From the IMG/VR virus record IMGVR_UViG_3300020401_000080, positions 1 to 25,790 of that record: a stretch of DNA of 25,790 bases; one strand, given 5' to 3'. This DNA is from a virus. The first letter of the stretch is position 1, and each line of letters opens with the position of its first letter. A program made the position numbers and the translations under genes. The notes beneath the pieces are model-generated. The model saw nothing but the letters and a program-made list of their open reading frames with translations. It did not search any database and was not told the origin of the DNA. Below, one piece after another: positions 5,182 to 13,245 of this stretch.

Positions 5182-7863
5182 ATGAGCTACGTAGACGCAC
5201 AATTCGATCGTGACCAAGACGTTATAAGAGTAGTTGAACGTAAAGAAGGTAAACGACATTTCACAGAATATCCTGTAAAGTATACATTCTATTATAAAGA
5301 TCAAAGAGGAAAGTATAAAAGTATTTACGGTGATCCCCTAAATAGAATCGTAGCAAGAAACACAAAGCAGTTTAGAAAAGAACTTGCTATAAATCAAAAC
5401 AAAGAATTATTTGAAAGTGATGTTAATCCAATATTCCAATGTTTAAGTGAACAATACTTAAACGTAGATGCTCCTAAACTTAATGTAGCATTTTTTGATA
5501 TTGAAACAGACTTTGATCCTGAAAGAGGATTTGCTGATCCAAGCGATCCATTTATGCCAATTACTGCAATCACAGTACACTTGCAATGGCTAGATAGTCT
5601 TGTTACATTTGCTATTCCGCCTAAGGGCTTAACAATGGAACAGGCAAAAGAACAAGTAAAAGATTTCCCTAATACATATTTGTATGACAAAGAAGCAGAT
5701 ATGCTTGAAGCATTTCTTGATATTATACAAGACAGTGATATACTAACAGGTTGGAACAGTGAAGGTTATGATATTCCTTATACTATCAATCGTGTTGCAA
5801 GAGTTTTAAGTAAAGACGATACTAGACGTTTTTGTTTATGGAAACAACTTCCTAAGAAACGTGAGTATGAGAAGTATGGTAAAAAAGCAGAAACCTATGA
5901 CCTAATAGGTAGAGTGCATTTAGATAGTTTAGAATTATATCGTAAATACACTTATGAAGAAAGACACACTTACAGGCTTGATGCCATTGGTGAAATGGAG
6001 ATCGGTGAAAAGAAAACTGTGTATGAAGGTACACTCGATCAACTTTATAACAATGACTTCAGAACATTCATCGAGTACAACAGACAAGACGTTGCACTAC
6101 TGGACAAGCTGGATAAAAAACTAAAGTTCATAGATTTATCAAATGAACTAGCTCATGCAAATACTGTTTTGCTACAGACCACAATGGGTGCAGTAGCAGT
6201 TACAGAACAAGCAATTATTAACGAAGCACATCATAGAGGACTACAGGTTCCTAACAGGCCAAAACGTGATGAAGAAAATACTGCGGCGGCAGGAGCCTAT
6301 GTTGCATTTCCTAAGAAAGGTGTACATAAGTGGATAGGTAGTATGGACTTAAACAGTCTATATCCTAGTGTTATTCGTGCATTGAATATGGACCCGGCAA
6401 CTATCGTAGGACAACTACGTCCAGAACATACAGAAGCATACGTACAAGATCAAATGACATTACAGAAGAAGTCATTTGCAGGTGCTTGGGAAGGTAAGTT
6501 TGGTACACTAGAGTATGAAGCAGTTATGGAGAAAAGAAAAGATTTCAACATAACAGTTGACTTTGAAAATGGCGATAGCGAAATGTTAAGTGCCGCGGAA
6601 GTGTATAAACTTATATTTGATAGCAACCAACCTTGGATGCTTACAGCCAATGGTACAATATTAACTAATGAACATGATGGTGTTATTCCAGGACTACTAA
6701 AACGTTGGTATCAAGAACGTAAAGAATTACAAGCTATGAAAGGCAAAGCCATTGAAGCAGGTAATCAAACAGAGATTGCGTTCTGGGATAAAAGACAGCT
6801 AGTTAAGAAGATTAACCTAAATAGTTTATATGGTGCTATTCTTAATCCAGGCTGTAGATTCTTTGATAAACGTATTGGTCAAAGTACAACACTTACAGGT
6901 AGAGCTATTGCAAAACATATGAGCGCCGAAGTTAATAAAGTTATTACAGGCACATATGATCACGTAGGTGATAGCATAATATACGGTGATACTGATTCTG
7001 TTTATTTTAGTGCATATCCTATACTAAAGAAAGAGATTGAAGCAGGACAGATTCCTTGGACAAAAGATAGTGTTATAAAATTATATGATCAAGTATGCGG
7101 AGAAGCAAACAAAACATTTGGCAAGTTTATGATGCAGGCATTCCATTGTCCAAAAAGCCGGTCGGACGTTATTGCGGCGGGTAGAGAGATTGTTGCAGAA
7201 TCAGGATTGTATATTACAAAGAAACGTTATGCGGCTTTGATATACGACAACGAAGGAGTACGTACAGACGTAGACGGTAAAGCTGGTAAGGTAAAAGCTA
7301 TGGGCTTAGATCTTAAACGTTCTGATACTCCTGTGTTTATGCAAGACTTCTTAAGTGAAATACTTATGATGGTATTGCAAGAAAAAAGTGAAAAAGATAT
7401 ACTAGAACGTATCAGTGAATTTAGAACAGAATTTAAACTGCGTCCTGGTTATGAAAAAGGTAGTCCTAAACGTGCAAACAGAATCGGTGACTATCAACGT
7501 AAAGAACAACGTGAAGGTAAAGCTAATATGCCCGGACACGTTCGAGCAAGTATTAACTGGAACACATTGAAACGTATGAATGGTGACAAGTACAGTCAAG
7601 AGATTGTTGACGGTATGAAAGTTATTGTTTGTAAACTAAAACAAAACCCACTAGGCTATACTAGTGTTGCATATCCAACAGATGAACTTAGACTGCCAGA
7701 ATGGTTTAAGGAACTTCCGTTTGATGGCGATGCTATGGAGGAAACAATTATTGACAACAAACTAGGCAATTTAATAGGGGTGTTAAATTATGACGTGGCA
7801 AGTACACTTCAGAAAAACACATTTAATAATTTATTTGACTTTGGAGGCGCAGATGAAAGCTAA
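5182..7863 (+). CDS. 43: DNA polymerase, family B, T4 gp43-like
   Basis: 893 aa (T4 gp43 is 898), the replicative polymerase with 3'-5' proofreading. Exo I FFDIETDF (Asp106/Glu108), Exo II TGWNSEGYDIPY and Exo III YNRQDVALLDKL are all present, so proofreading should be active. Polymerase motif A is MDLNSLYPSVI (Asp389), motif B KKINLNSLYGAI, motif C YGDTDSVYF (Asp603/Asp605). The C-terminal tail NTFNNLFDFG resembles the sliding-clamp-binding peptide at the end of T4/RB69 gp43; the partner would be gp45 at 9658. The start is fixed by aaggag 5 bases upstream of ATG. The leader holds two hairpins that may mediate autoregulation. The clamp loader genes (44/62) that sit near 43 and 45 in T4 are not in the window. 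The 3' end overlaps the next small gene. Confidence 0.97.
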   Translation: MSYVDAQFDRDQDVIRVVERKEGKRHFTEYPVKYTFYYKDQRGKYKSIYGDPLNRIVARNTKQFRKELAINQNKELFESDVNPIFQCLSEQYLNVDAPKLNVAFFDIETDFDPERGFADPSDPFMPITAITVHLQWLDSLVTFAIPPKGLTMEQAKEQVKDFPNTYLYDKEADMLEAFLDIIQDSDILTGWNSEGYDIPYTINRVARVLSKDDTRRFCLWKQLPKKREYEKYGKKAETYDLIGRVHLDSLELYRKYTYEERHTYRLDAIGEMEIGEKKTVYEGTLDQLYNNDFRTFIEYNRQDVALLDKLDKKLKFIDLSNELAHANTVLLQTTMGAVAVTEQAIINEAHHRGLQVPNRPKRDEENTAAAGAYVAFPKKGVHKWIGSMDLNSLYPSVIRALNMDPATIVGQLRPEHTEAYVQDQMTLQKKSFAGAWEGKFGTLEYEAVMEKRKDFNITVDFENGDSEMLSAAEVYKLIFDSNQPWMLTANGTILTNEHDGVIPGLLKRWYQERKELQAMKGKAIEAGNQTEIAFWDKRQLVKKINLNSLYGAILNPGCRFFDKRIGQSTTLTGRAIAKHMSAEVNKVITGTYDHVGDSIIYGDTDSVYFSAYPILKKEIEAGQIPWTKDSVIKLYDQVCGEANKTFGKFMMQAFHCPKSRSDVIAAGREIVAESGLYITKKRYAALIYDNEGVRTDVDGKAGKVKAMGLDLKRSDTPVFMQDFLSEILMMVLQEKSEKDILERISEFRTEFKLRPGYEKGSPKRANRIGDYQRKEQREGKANMPGHVRASINWNTLKRMNGDKYSQEIVDGMKVIVCKLKQNPLGYTSVAYPTDELRLPEWFKELPFDGDAMEETIIDNKLGNLIGVLNYDVASTLQKNTFNNLFDFGGADES

Positions 7864-7981
7864 AAGAAATAGACTTGAAAGAAAGCTAGACGAGTACAAT
7901 CACACAATGGAATTAGTAAGAACCATTGTACCGATTGCAGTTTTAGTATTACAAGTAATCATCTTAATGAAGTTGGTATAG
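7853..7981 (+). CDS. 42-aa single-span membrane protein
   Basis: Starts at ATG 7853 inside the last codons of gp43, with ggagg 5 bases upstream. In-frame upstream ATG 7790 lies deep in gp43 and is unlikely. The N-terminal 22 residues are charged (MKAKRNRLERKLDEYNHTME), followed by one hydrophobic helix (VRTIVPIAVLVLQVIILMKL). This is a tail-anchor or small inner-membrane protein with the N-terminus probably cytoplasmic. Function unknown; it is placed between polymerase and exonuclease genes. Confidence 0.7.
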   Translation: MKAKRNRLERKLDEYNHTMELVRTIVPIAVLVLQVIILMKLV

Positions 7982-7982
7982 T

Positions 7983-8525
7983 ATGGCAACACATGGAATG
8001 ATAGATTTGGAAACACTAGGCGTAGAGCCAGATAGTGTTATTATCACCGTTGGTGCAATTAAGTTTGATCCATACTCCGACGAAGAGCCTCATAATGGAT
8101 TATATTTACGTTGTGATATCGAAGAACAGTCAGAACAATTAGGTAGAACTATAGACGATAACACAATGGAGTGGTGGACAAAGCAACCACAAAACATTCA
8201 AGACGAAGCATTTGGAGAACACGAAGATCGTGTAAACATGGATCAACTTACAAAAGCTCTTAATAAATTCTGTGTAGGTGTTGATCAATTATGGTGTCAA
8301 GGTCCTTTGTTTGACTATGCTATATTACAAAACTTATATAAGAATGTTAAAAAGCCTTGTCCGTGGAACTTCTGGCAAATTAGAGACAGTAGAACTGTGT
8401 TTAGTATGATGCCAAGTGATCCACGTAAAGCAATACAAGAAGAAATGCACAATGCACTTGCAGACTGTTACTACCAAGCAAAATGTATTCAATCAACTTT
8501 TAAACACTTTGGAGTTAAAAAATGA
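7983..8525 (+). CDS. dexA: DexA-like DEDDh 3'-5' exonuclease
   Basis: 180 aa. RNase T/DexA-type exonuclease with the DEDDh motifs: MIDLETLG at the N-terminus (Asp8, Glu10), LFDYAILQNL in the middle, and HNALADCYYQ near the C-terminus (His and Asp of ExoIII-epsilon). WWTKQ after the first core region is also typical of the DexA/Rv2179c-like group. T4 DexA (227 aa) degrades single-stranded DNA; related proteins act on RNA. The start ATG lies one base after the previous stop, with only a weak Shine-Dalgarno. The location next to gp43 suits a DNA metabolism role. The stop overlaps the next start (ATGA). Confidence 0.87.
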   Translation: MATHGMIDLETLGVEPDSVIITVGAIKFDPYSDEEPHNGLYLRCDIEEQSEQLGRTIDDNTMEWWTKQPQNIQDEAFGEHEDRVNMDQLTKALNKFCVGVDQLWCQGPLFDYAILQNLYKNVKKPCPWNFWQIRDSRTVFSMMPSDPRKAIQEEMHNALADCYYQAKCIQSTFKHFGVKK

Positions 8526-8722
8526 AATACAAAGCACAGAGTAACATACTAAAGAAAGGCGAGGACAGTATTTCTTTTAGTGTACAAAAACGTAAGAAGG
8601 TAGCACACATAAGGTACTATTATGTATATGACGGACACAAAGAAGATGTCATTTGTAGTCTATCAGATGCAGATGAAAGATATGAAAATGCCATCAAGGC
8701 AGGATATAAGGTAGCATTTTAA
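8522..8722 (+). CDS. 66-aa protein, unknown function
   Basis: Not recognised. It begins in an ATGA overlap with dexA and ends in a TAATG overlap with the next gene, so it is part of a translationally coupled chain. The protein is basic in its first half (KRKKVAHIRYYYVYDGHKED) with a probable beta-hairpin, then an acidic helix (SDADERYENAIKAGYKV). No membrane helix or catalytic motif. Confidence 0.7.
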   Translation: MKYKAQSNILKKGEDSISFSVQKRKKVAHIRYYYVYDGHKEDVICSLSDADERYENAIKAGYKVAF

Positions 8723-8892
8723 TGGACGATATAAAAAAGATAATAGAAGAACTAAAGGAATATAGGGCAGAACTTGTACACAAGAACTATCCTATGGGAA
8801 GAATAAACGAAATAATAATGAAGTGGGAAAACAAATCCGTAAAAGTTATAGACAATGACGATATGGATCCACTTGGAGAGGAAGAAGATTGA
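8722..8892 (+). CDS. 56-aa acidic protein, unknown function
   Basis: ATG 8722 overlaps the preceding TAA by one base, and the reading frame runs 56 codons to TGA 8890-8892, which overlaps the TTG start of the epimerase. The translation begins MDDIKKIIEELKEYRAELV (predicted helix), contains GRINEIIMKWENKSVKVI and ends in an acidic tail GEEED. Coupled overlaps on both sides and the absence of any gap argue that it is a real gene. The function is unknown. Confidence 0.65.
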   Translation: MDDIKKIIEELKEYRAELVHKNYPMGRINEIIMKWENKSVKVIDNDDMDPLGEEED

Positions 8893-9620
8893 AAATATTA
8901 TTAACAGGTAGTAAGGGTTTTGTAGGAAGCCACCTCGTCAAAAAATTGACGGCTCATCAAGTATTTTGTCTAGATAGAGCAGATGGTAACGACTTACTTA
9001 CTTGTGATTTAAACTATGATGTTGATCTAGTAATTCATTTAGCAGGTGAAAGTGGTATAGGTAAAAGTTTAGAACATCCTAATCTATACTGGCAGAACAA
9101 TGTTATAGCAACGAAAAGATTATTTGATCATTTTAAAGGCACAAGGATTATGTATGCAAGTTCTAGTACTGCAAAAGAACCTAACAGAAATCCTTATGCT
9201 ATGACAAAATACACATTAGAAAGACTTGCACCACAAACAAGTACGGGACTACGTTTTTGCACTATATATAGTAACAGTCAGCAAAGGCCCAATATGTTCG
9301 TACCTCGTTTACTACGAAAAGAAATACAGTATATTCATACTAATCATAAGCGAGATTTTATCCATATAGATGATGTTTGTAGTGCCATTACGTTTCTTAT
9401 GAATCGTGATGCACCTGGTGTATATGATATTGGAACGGGTATAAGCACACCGTTAAAAGAAATTACTGATTTTTTTGATATACAATGTGAAGAAAAAATT
9501 GGTGGTGAAAACGAAAGGTTATGCAATAAAGCTGACATTTCGAAATTAACAGACTTTGGATGGTCACCTAAGATCAAATTATTTGAGTACCTGAAGTCGC
9601 AAAAGGACTTGACTTTATGA
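8889..9620 (+). CDS. NAD-dependent epimerase/dehydratase (extended SDR), TTG start
   Basis: 243 aa. Rossmann nucleotide-binding motif LLTGSKGFVGSHL at the N-terminus (GxxGxxG), HLAGESG (51-56 region), the Ser cluster YASSST (89-94) and the catalytic pair Tyr103/Lys107 in NPYAMTKYTLE. It is shorter than typical UDP-sugar epimerases (about 310-340 aa), chiefly through a reduced C-terminal substrate domain. It probably makes or alters a nucleotide sugar and might supply the glycosyltransferase at 13951, but nothing links them directly. The only start that gives the MKILLTGS N-terminus is TTG 8889, with a ggagagg Shine-Dalgarno at about 8876-8882. The gp45 promoter overlaps its 3' end. Confidence 0.88.
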   Translation: MKILLTGSKGFVGSHLVKKLTAHQVFCLDRADGNDLLTCDLNYDVDLVIHLAGESGIGKSLEHPNLYWQNNVIATKRLFDHFKGTRIMYASSSTAKEPNRNPYAMTKYTLERLAPQTSTGLRFCTIYSNSQQRPNMFVPRLLRKEIQYIHTNHKRDFIHIDDVCSAITFLMNRDAPGVYDIGTGISTPLKEITDFFDIQCEEKIGGENERLCNKADISKLTDFGWSPKIKLFEYLKSQKDLTL

Positions 9621-9637
9621 TTAAAGTTATGTACAAT
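9609..9637 (+). promoter_or_regulatory. sigma70-type promoter for gp45
   Basis: TTGACT at 9609-9614, 17 bp, TACAAT at 9632-9637. The predicted start near 9644 gives a leader of about 14 nt carrying tggag before ATG 9658. The -35 box lies in the last codons of the epimerase gene. Confidence 0.7.
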
Positions 9638-9657
9638 ATAACAATGGAGAAAAATCA

Positions 9658-10389
9658 ATGAAAGATATCTTACAAGATGTAGTTGCACATACACATTCGC
9701 TAGGTTTTCTTAATCTAGTGAAAGTTACAGGAGATGATGCAAATACACAAATCGAAAGTATGGCAGAAGATAGAAGTGTTATTCTAACTGCTGATACTAA
9801 AAATCCTGTAACAGAGTTTGCGGCAACGTTTGGTATGCCTAACTTAGATAAACTGGCTTTACATTTAAAGAATCCAGAGTATCAAAAGAATGCAAAACTT
9901 TCAGTAGAGAAAGCAACTAGAAACGGCGAAGAAGTTCCAACACATATTCACTTTGAAAATGAAGCTGGTGACTTCCAGAATGATTATAGATTTATGAATC
10001 AAGAGATCATTAATGAGAAACTTAAAAGTGTTAAGTTCAAAGGTGCTAGTTGGGAAGTAGAATTAGAGCCAAGCATGGCAAGTATTCAAAGAATGAAATT
10101 GCAAAGTGCGGCACATACAGAAGAAACTGTGTTTACTGTAAAAACTGAAAACAACAATTTAGTATTTTACTTTGGTGATCACAGTACACACGCAGGATCA
10201 TTTGATTTTGCAAAAGGTATTACAGGTGAACTTAAACACGCATGGAGTTGGCCAGTAGCACAGGTACAATCTATTTTAGGACTAGATGGAAAACTTACAA
10301 TGAAGATTTCCGATCAAGGTGCTATGCAGATTAGTGTTGATAGTGGAATGGCTACTTACAACTATATTTTGCCTGCACAATCTAAGTAG
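9658..10389 (+). CDS. 45: sliding clamp, T4 gp45-like
   Basis: 243 aa (T4 gp45 is 228). Trimeric DNA polymerase processivity clamp, also the mobile activator of late transcription in T4. The recognised signature is FAATFGMPNLDKLALHL (about 54-70), the region where T4-like clamps read FGMPNL, followed by the usual alternating beta strands and a C-terminal strand ending ATYNYILPA. The likely partner is the LFDFG tail of gp43. Its own promoter at 9609 separates it from the epimerase, consistent with strong early expression. The stop is followed within ten bases by the GTG of the TGT-like gene, so those two are likely in one transcript. Confidence 0.92.
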   Translation: MKDILQDVVAHTHSLGFLNLVKVTGDDANTQIESMAEDRSVILTADTKNPVTEFAATFGMPNLDKLALHLKNPEYQKNAKLSVEKATRNGEEVPTHIHFENEAGDFQNDYRFMNQEIINEKLKSVKFKGASWEVELEPSMASIQRMKLQSAAHTEETVFTVKTENNNLVFYFGDHSTHAGSFDFAKGITGELKHAWSWPVAQVQSILGLDGKLTMKISDQGAMQISVDSGMATYNYILPAQSK

Positions 10390-10398
10390 GAGAAGTGA

Positions 10399-11940
10399 GT
10401 GAATACGAATCTAACTAATGCACAAAAAGACTATGCAGTATTTCTCCCTGCCATTAGTGGGTTCTTTGCAACGTTTGTTGGTAAACAACGTTATGAGGAA
10501 TACGTTGAGAAAGGCAGAATACCAAAGAACTTTCCAACGGAAGTAGAAAGTCTTAACTGGCTTGAACCTAAAGCTAGTATGTTCCAATACCATTGGAGTT
10601 TATATTCGGCAGGACACGCCGAGCTAGATGTAAACAAAGACTCGCCTAAAGAGGATATGATCCGTAATAGAGATCGTAACAATAGTTGGCTACTTGGTGA
10701 TTCAGGTGGTTTCCAAATAGGTAAGGGTGTATGGGAAGGTGACTGGAAAGATCCTAATTGTCCTAAAGCTAAAAAGAAACGTGAACAAGTCCTTACGTGG
10801 ATGGACGCATATATGGACTATGGAATGATACTTGATATTCCTGCCTGGGTGTCAAGAAGCCCTGCTGGTGCAAAAGCAACGGGTATTGACAATTATCAGG
10901 ATGCCGTAAACGCCACTCGTATAAACAACGATTACTTTATGAAAAATCGTAATGGTAATTGTAAGTTCCTAAATGTATTACAAGGTGAGAATCATACAGA
11001 TGCTGAAGATTGGTATCAGCAAATGAAAGACTATTGTGATCCTAAGAAATACACAGATCACTTTAATGGTTGGTCCATGGGTGGACAAAATATGTGTGAT
11101 ATTCATTTAGTATTGAAAAGATTAGTAGCACTACGTTTTGATGGTTTACTAGAGAAGGGTAAGCATGACTTTATGCACTTCTTAGGTACAAGTAAACTTG
11201 AGTGGGCTACATTACTAACTGACATACAAAGAGCAGTTCGTAAGTACCATAATGAAAACTATACTGTAACGTTTGACTGTGCAAGTCCGTTCTTAGCAAC
11301 TGCTAATGGACAACTGTATATTCAAACAGAAACACAGGATAGAAGCAAATGGGTATATCGAATGGTGCCAAGTATTGATGATAAGAAGTATGCTAGTGAT
11401 ACTAGAAACTTCCGTGATGCAGTATTGGCAGATGGTATATTTAAAAACTTTACAGATAGTCCTGTTACTAAAGGATTAGAAGTTAAAGACATTTGCATTT
11501 ATGCTCCAGGAGACCTAAATAAAATAGGTAAGGAAGGTAAGACATCTTGGGATAGCTTTAGTTATGCTATACAGATGGCACACAACGTATGGAGTCATAT
11601 TAATGCAGTACAAGAAGCTAACAGATGCTATGATAACGGAATATATCCTAGTATGTTAGTACAAGAGAAGTTCGATAGGTTATACTTTAGAGATATTGTT
11701 GAGGCTATATTTGCCACAGACAATAGAGATAAAGCAAATGAAATCATCGAGGAGTTCTCAAGATTCTGGATGTCAATAATTGGCACTAGAGGTGCAACTG
11801 GTAAAAAGACTATCAATGCACAAACACAGTTTAACGCATTGTTTGATGATGCTGATAGTACTCCGGTTGTTGAAGAAGCAAACGTTGAAGATTTACAAGA
11901 AAGTAAATTGGAGGAGTTAGAAAATGAGCAAAGCAAGTAA
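10399..11940 (+). CDS. dpdA: tRNA-guanine transglycosylase-like protein (DpdA-type base-exchange enzyme)
   Basis: 513 aa. It has the TGT barrel signatures in order: LLGDSGGFQIG (Asp101), ILDIPAW (Asp146), FLNVLQGE (TGT VQG strand), NGWSMGGQ (TGT GG-SVGE loop), MHFLGTSK (TGT MGVGTP), and FDCASPF with Asp293 where TGT has the nucleophilic Asp. A later helix reads AHNVWSHINAVQEANR, like the LHNL-Y-R region of TGT. The CxCxxC zinc site of bacterial TGT is not visible. Phage TGT relatives of the DpdA group insert 7-deazaguanine bases into DNA; FolE and QueE in the same window support that. Action on tRNA is the alternative. GTG start with taggag upstream; the C-terminus is acidic and overlaps the next gene. 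Confidence 0.75.
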   Translation: MNTNLTNAQKDYAVFLPAISGFFATFVGKQRYEEYVEKGRIPKNFPTEVESLNWLEPKASMFQYHWSLYSAGHAELDVNKDSPKEDMIRNRDRNNSWLLGDSGGFQIGKGVWEGDWKDPNCPKAKKKREQVLTWMDAYMDYGMILDIPAWVSRSPAGAKATGIDNYQDAVNATRINNDYFMKNRNGNCKFLNVLQGENHTDAEDWYQQMKDYCDPKKYTDHFNGWSMGGQNMCDIHLVLKRLVALRFDGLLEKGKHDFMHFLGTSKLEWATLLTDIQRAVRKYHNENYTVTFDCASPFLATANGQLYIQTETQDRSKWVYRMVPSIDDKKYASDTRNFRDAVLADGIFKNFTDSPVTKGLEVKDICIYAPGDLNKIGKEGKTSWDSFSYAIQMAHNVWSHINAVQEANRCYDNGIYPSMLVQEKFDRLYFRDIVEAIFATDNRDKANEIIEEFSRFWMSIIGTRGATGKKTINAQTQFNALFDDADSTPVVEEANVEDLQESKLEELENEQSK

Positions 11941-12106
11941 AAGTGAAAAGAAACTAAAAGAAGAACACAAATGGTATGACAAGATAACTGGCGAACTTAC
12001 AAAGGAAAGAAAGTTTGATCGATCTTGGCAAACAGAAGAACTTTTAAAAAGAACTAAAAAAATTAAATTAGCAATCAAGGATAAGTTAGAGAACATTAAA
12101 AAATGA
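11924..12106 (+). CDS. 60-aa basic protein, unknown function
   Basis: Very Lys-rich helical protein (MSKASKSEKKLKEEHKWYD, then KFDRSWQTEELLKRTKKIKL). The ATG lies 17 bases before the end of the TGT-like gene with ggaggag upstream, and the gene ends in an ATGA overlap with the next oxygenase. It could bind nucleic acid through charge, but no motif supports a specific role. Confidence 0.68.
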   Translation: MSKASKSEKKLKEEHKWYDKITGELTKERKFDRSWQTEELLKRTKKIKLAIKDKLENIKK

Positions 12107-12696
12107 ACGCAACTGCACTATTTTCAACTTTATTATTAGAAGAGCATCTTGATTTAGATAACAAGACCATTAAGCAGGCTTGTTATGATATGAAAGAAGA
12201 TCAGCACTATAATGAACAAGAAGGTGGTTGGCAGAGTGATAGGTATTTAGGCGATCATAGATTTAGTGATCTTAAAAAAGCAGTAGATGATATGGCTAAA
12301 AAAGTAACTGAGGAATACTATACTCTTTGCTGTCCCATACAAAGAAAGAACGAATGGATAAACATTAACTATCCACACGGTGCAGAAACTAACATTAATC
12401 AAGTTCATATGCACGATAGAAATGTTTTAAGTTTTGTTTACTATGTACAAGCAGATGAAGATTGTGGTATGCTAACTTTGTTTAGTCCACATCAGTTATA
12501 TGATCAGGCTGTTCCGTATAGATATGTTAAACATCCTAATGAATGGAATAGCACTAGATTTAGGATTGAACCAAGACCTGGTAAGCTAGTTTGTTTTCCT
12601 AGTTACTTGTTGCATCAGGCTAATGCAAATAAAAGTAAAAGAGATAGAATTAGTATTGCCTTTAACGCAGATATTAACGATGGGAGTTTTCAATGA
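12103..12696 (+). CDS. 2OG-Fe(II) oxygenase family protein
   Basis: 197 aa. The double-stranded beta-helix core shows VHMHDRNVLSFVYYV (His102, His104, Asp105 as candidate iron ligands), GKLVCFPSYLLHQ with distal His171, and KRDRISIAFN where Arg182 would hold 2-oxoglutarate. The layout is the same as the 3482 protein, so they are distant paralogues. A 90-residue N-terminal helical region precedes the core. The substrate is unknown. It lies two genes after the TGT-like gene and is coupled to both neighbours by ATGA overlaps, so a link to base modification is possible but unproven. Confidence 0.82.
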   Translation: MNATALFSTLLLEEHLDLDNKTIKQACYDMKEDQHYNEQEGGWQSDRYLGDHRFSDLKKAVDDMAKKVTEEYYTLCCPIQRKNEWININYPHGAETNINQVHMHDRNVLSFVYYVQADEDCGMLTLFSPHQLYDQAVPYRYVKHPNEWNSTRFRIEPRPGKLVCFPSYLLHQANANKSKRDRISIAFNADINDGSFQ

Positions 12697-13244
12697 AACG
12701 TGATTACCAAGATGGCGAAAAAGATAACGTAACATTGTTTACAGGCGTTGAAGTTGAAAAGACTCCTGCGTTTGGACAAAAGACTTTGTTTGTAGTAGGT
12801 ATACAAAATCCAATTGACCTTATACAAAAAGCAAGAGAAGAAGATTGCACACACATTTACTTAGGTGCTAATCAAAGTTTTGCTCCAGAAGATAAAAGAG
12901 ATAACATTGAAGACTGGCATGATATGATTAGTGTGCTACTAGAAGAAGGTTGGTTAGTTACATTAGATTATGACGTTAGTTATCATCAGCTTGTAATTGA
13001 TCATTTACACGAAAGCACTTTACCAATGAGTTCAATATTCCGTAATTTTATTCCGCAGATTAGTGTTAAGATTCCGCATATTGAAGAACTGAACTACAAT
13101 GCTTGTATTAAGATCGATGATGTCGATTACAATCATTCGAACCCAGGTGTATGGGTTCATCAAGTAAATGAACTAATGCAACGTTCAAAGTTTACAGATT
13201 GGAAAGAGTATACCAAAGATAAACCAATAAAAGAGGTTGATTAA
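12693..13244 (+). CDS. conserved phage protein next to QueD-like gene, unknown function
   Basis: 183 aa. Notable segments are NVTLFTGVEVEKTPAFGQ (12-29), TLFVVGIQNPIDLIQKA, THIYLGANQSFAP, LVTLDYDVSYHQL, and a C-terminal part with IPQISVKIPHIEELNY, IKIDDVDY and NPGVWVHQVNEL. The regular alternation of strands and helices suggests an alpha/beta fold. I recall similar proteins beside QueD- and QueE-like genes in marine phages, but that is memory and not shown here. It is coupled upstream by ATGA to the oxygenase and runs straight into the T-fold gene. A role in the 7-deazaguanine pathway is a guess from position. Confidence 0.75.
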   Translation: MKRDYQDGEKDNVTLFTGVEVEKTPAFGQKTLFVVGIQNPIDLIQKAREEDCTHIYLGANQSFAPEDKRDNIEDWHDMISVLLEEGWLVTLDYDVSYHQLVIDHLHESTLPMSSIFRNFIPQISVKIPHIEELNYNACIKIDDVDYNHSNPGVWVHQVNELMQRSKFTDWKEYTKDKPIKEVD

Positions 13245-13245
13245 T

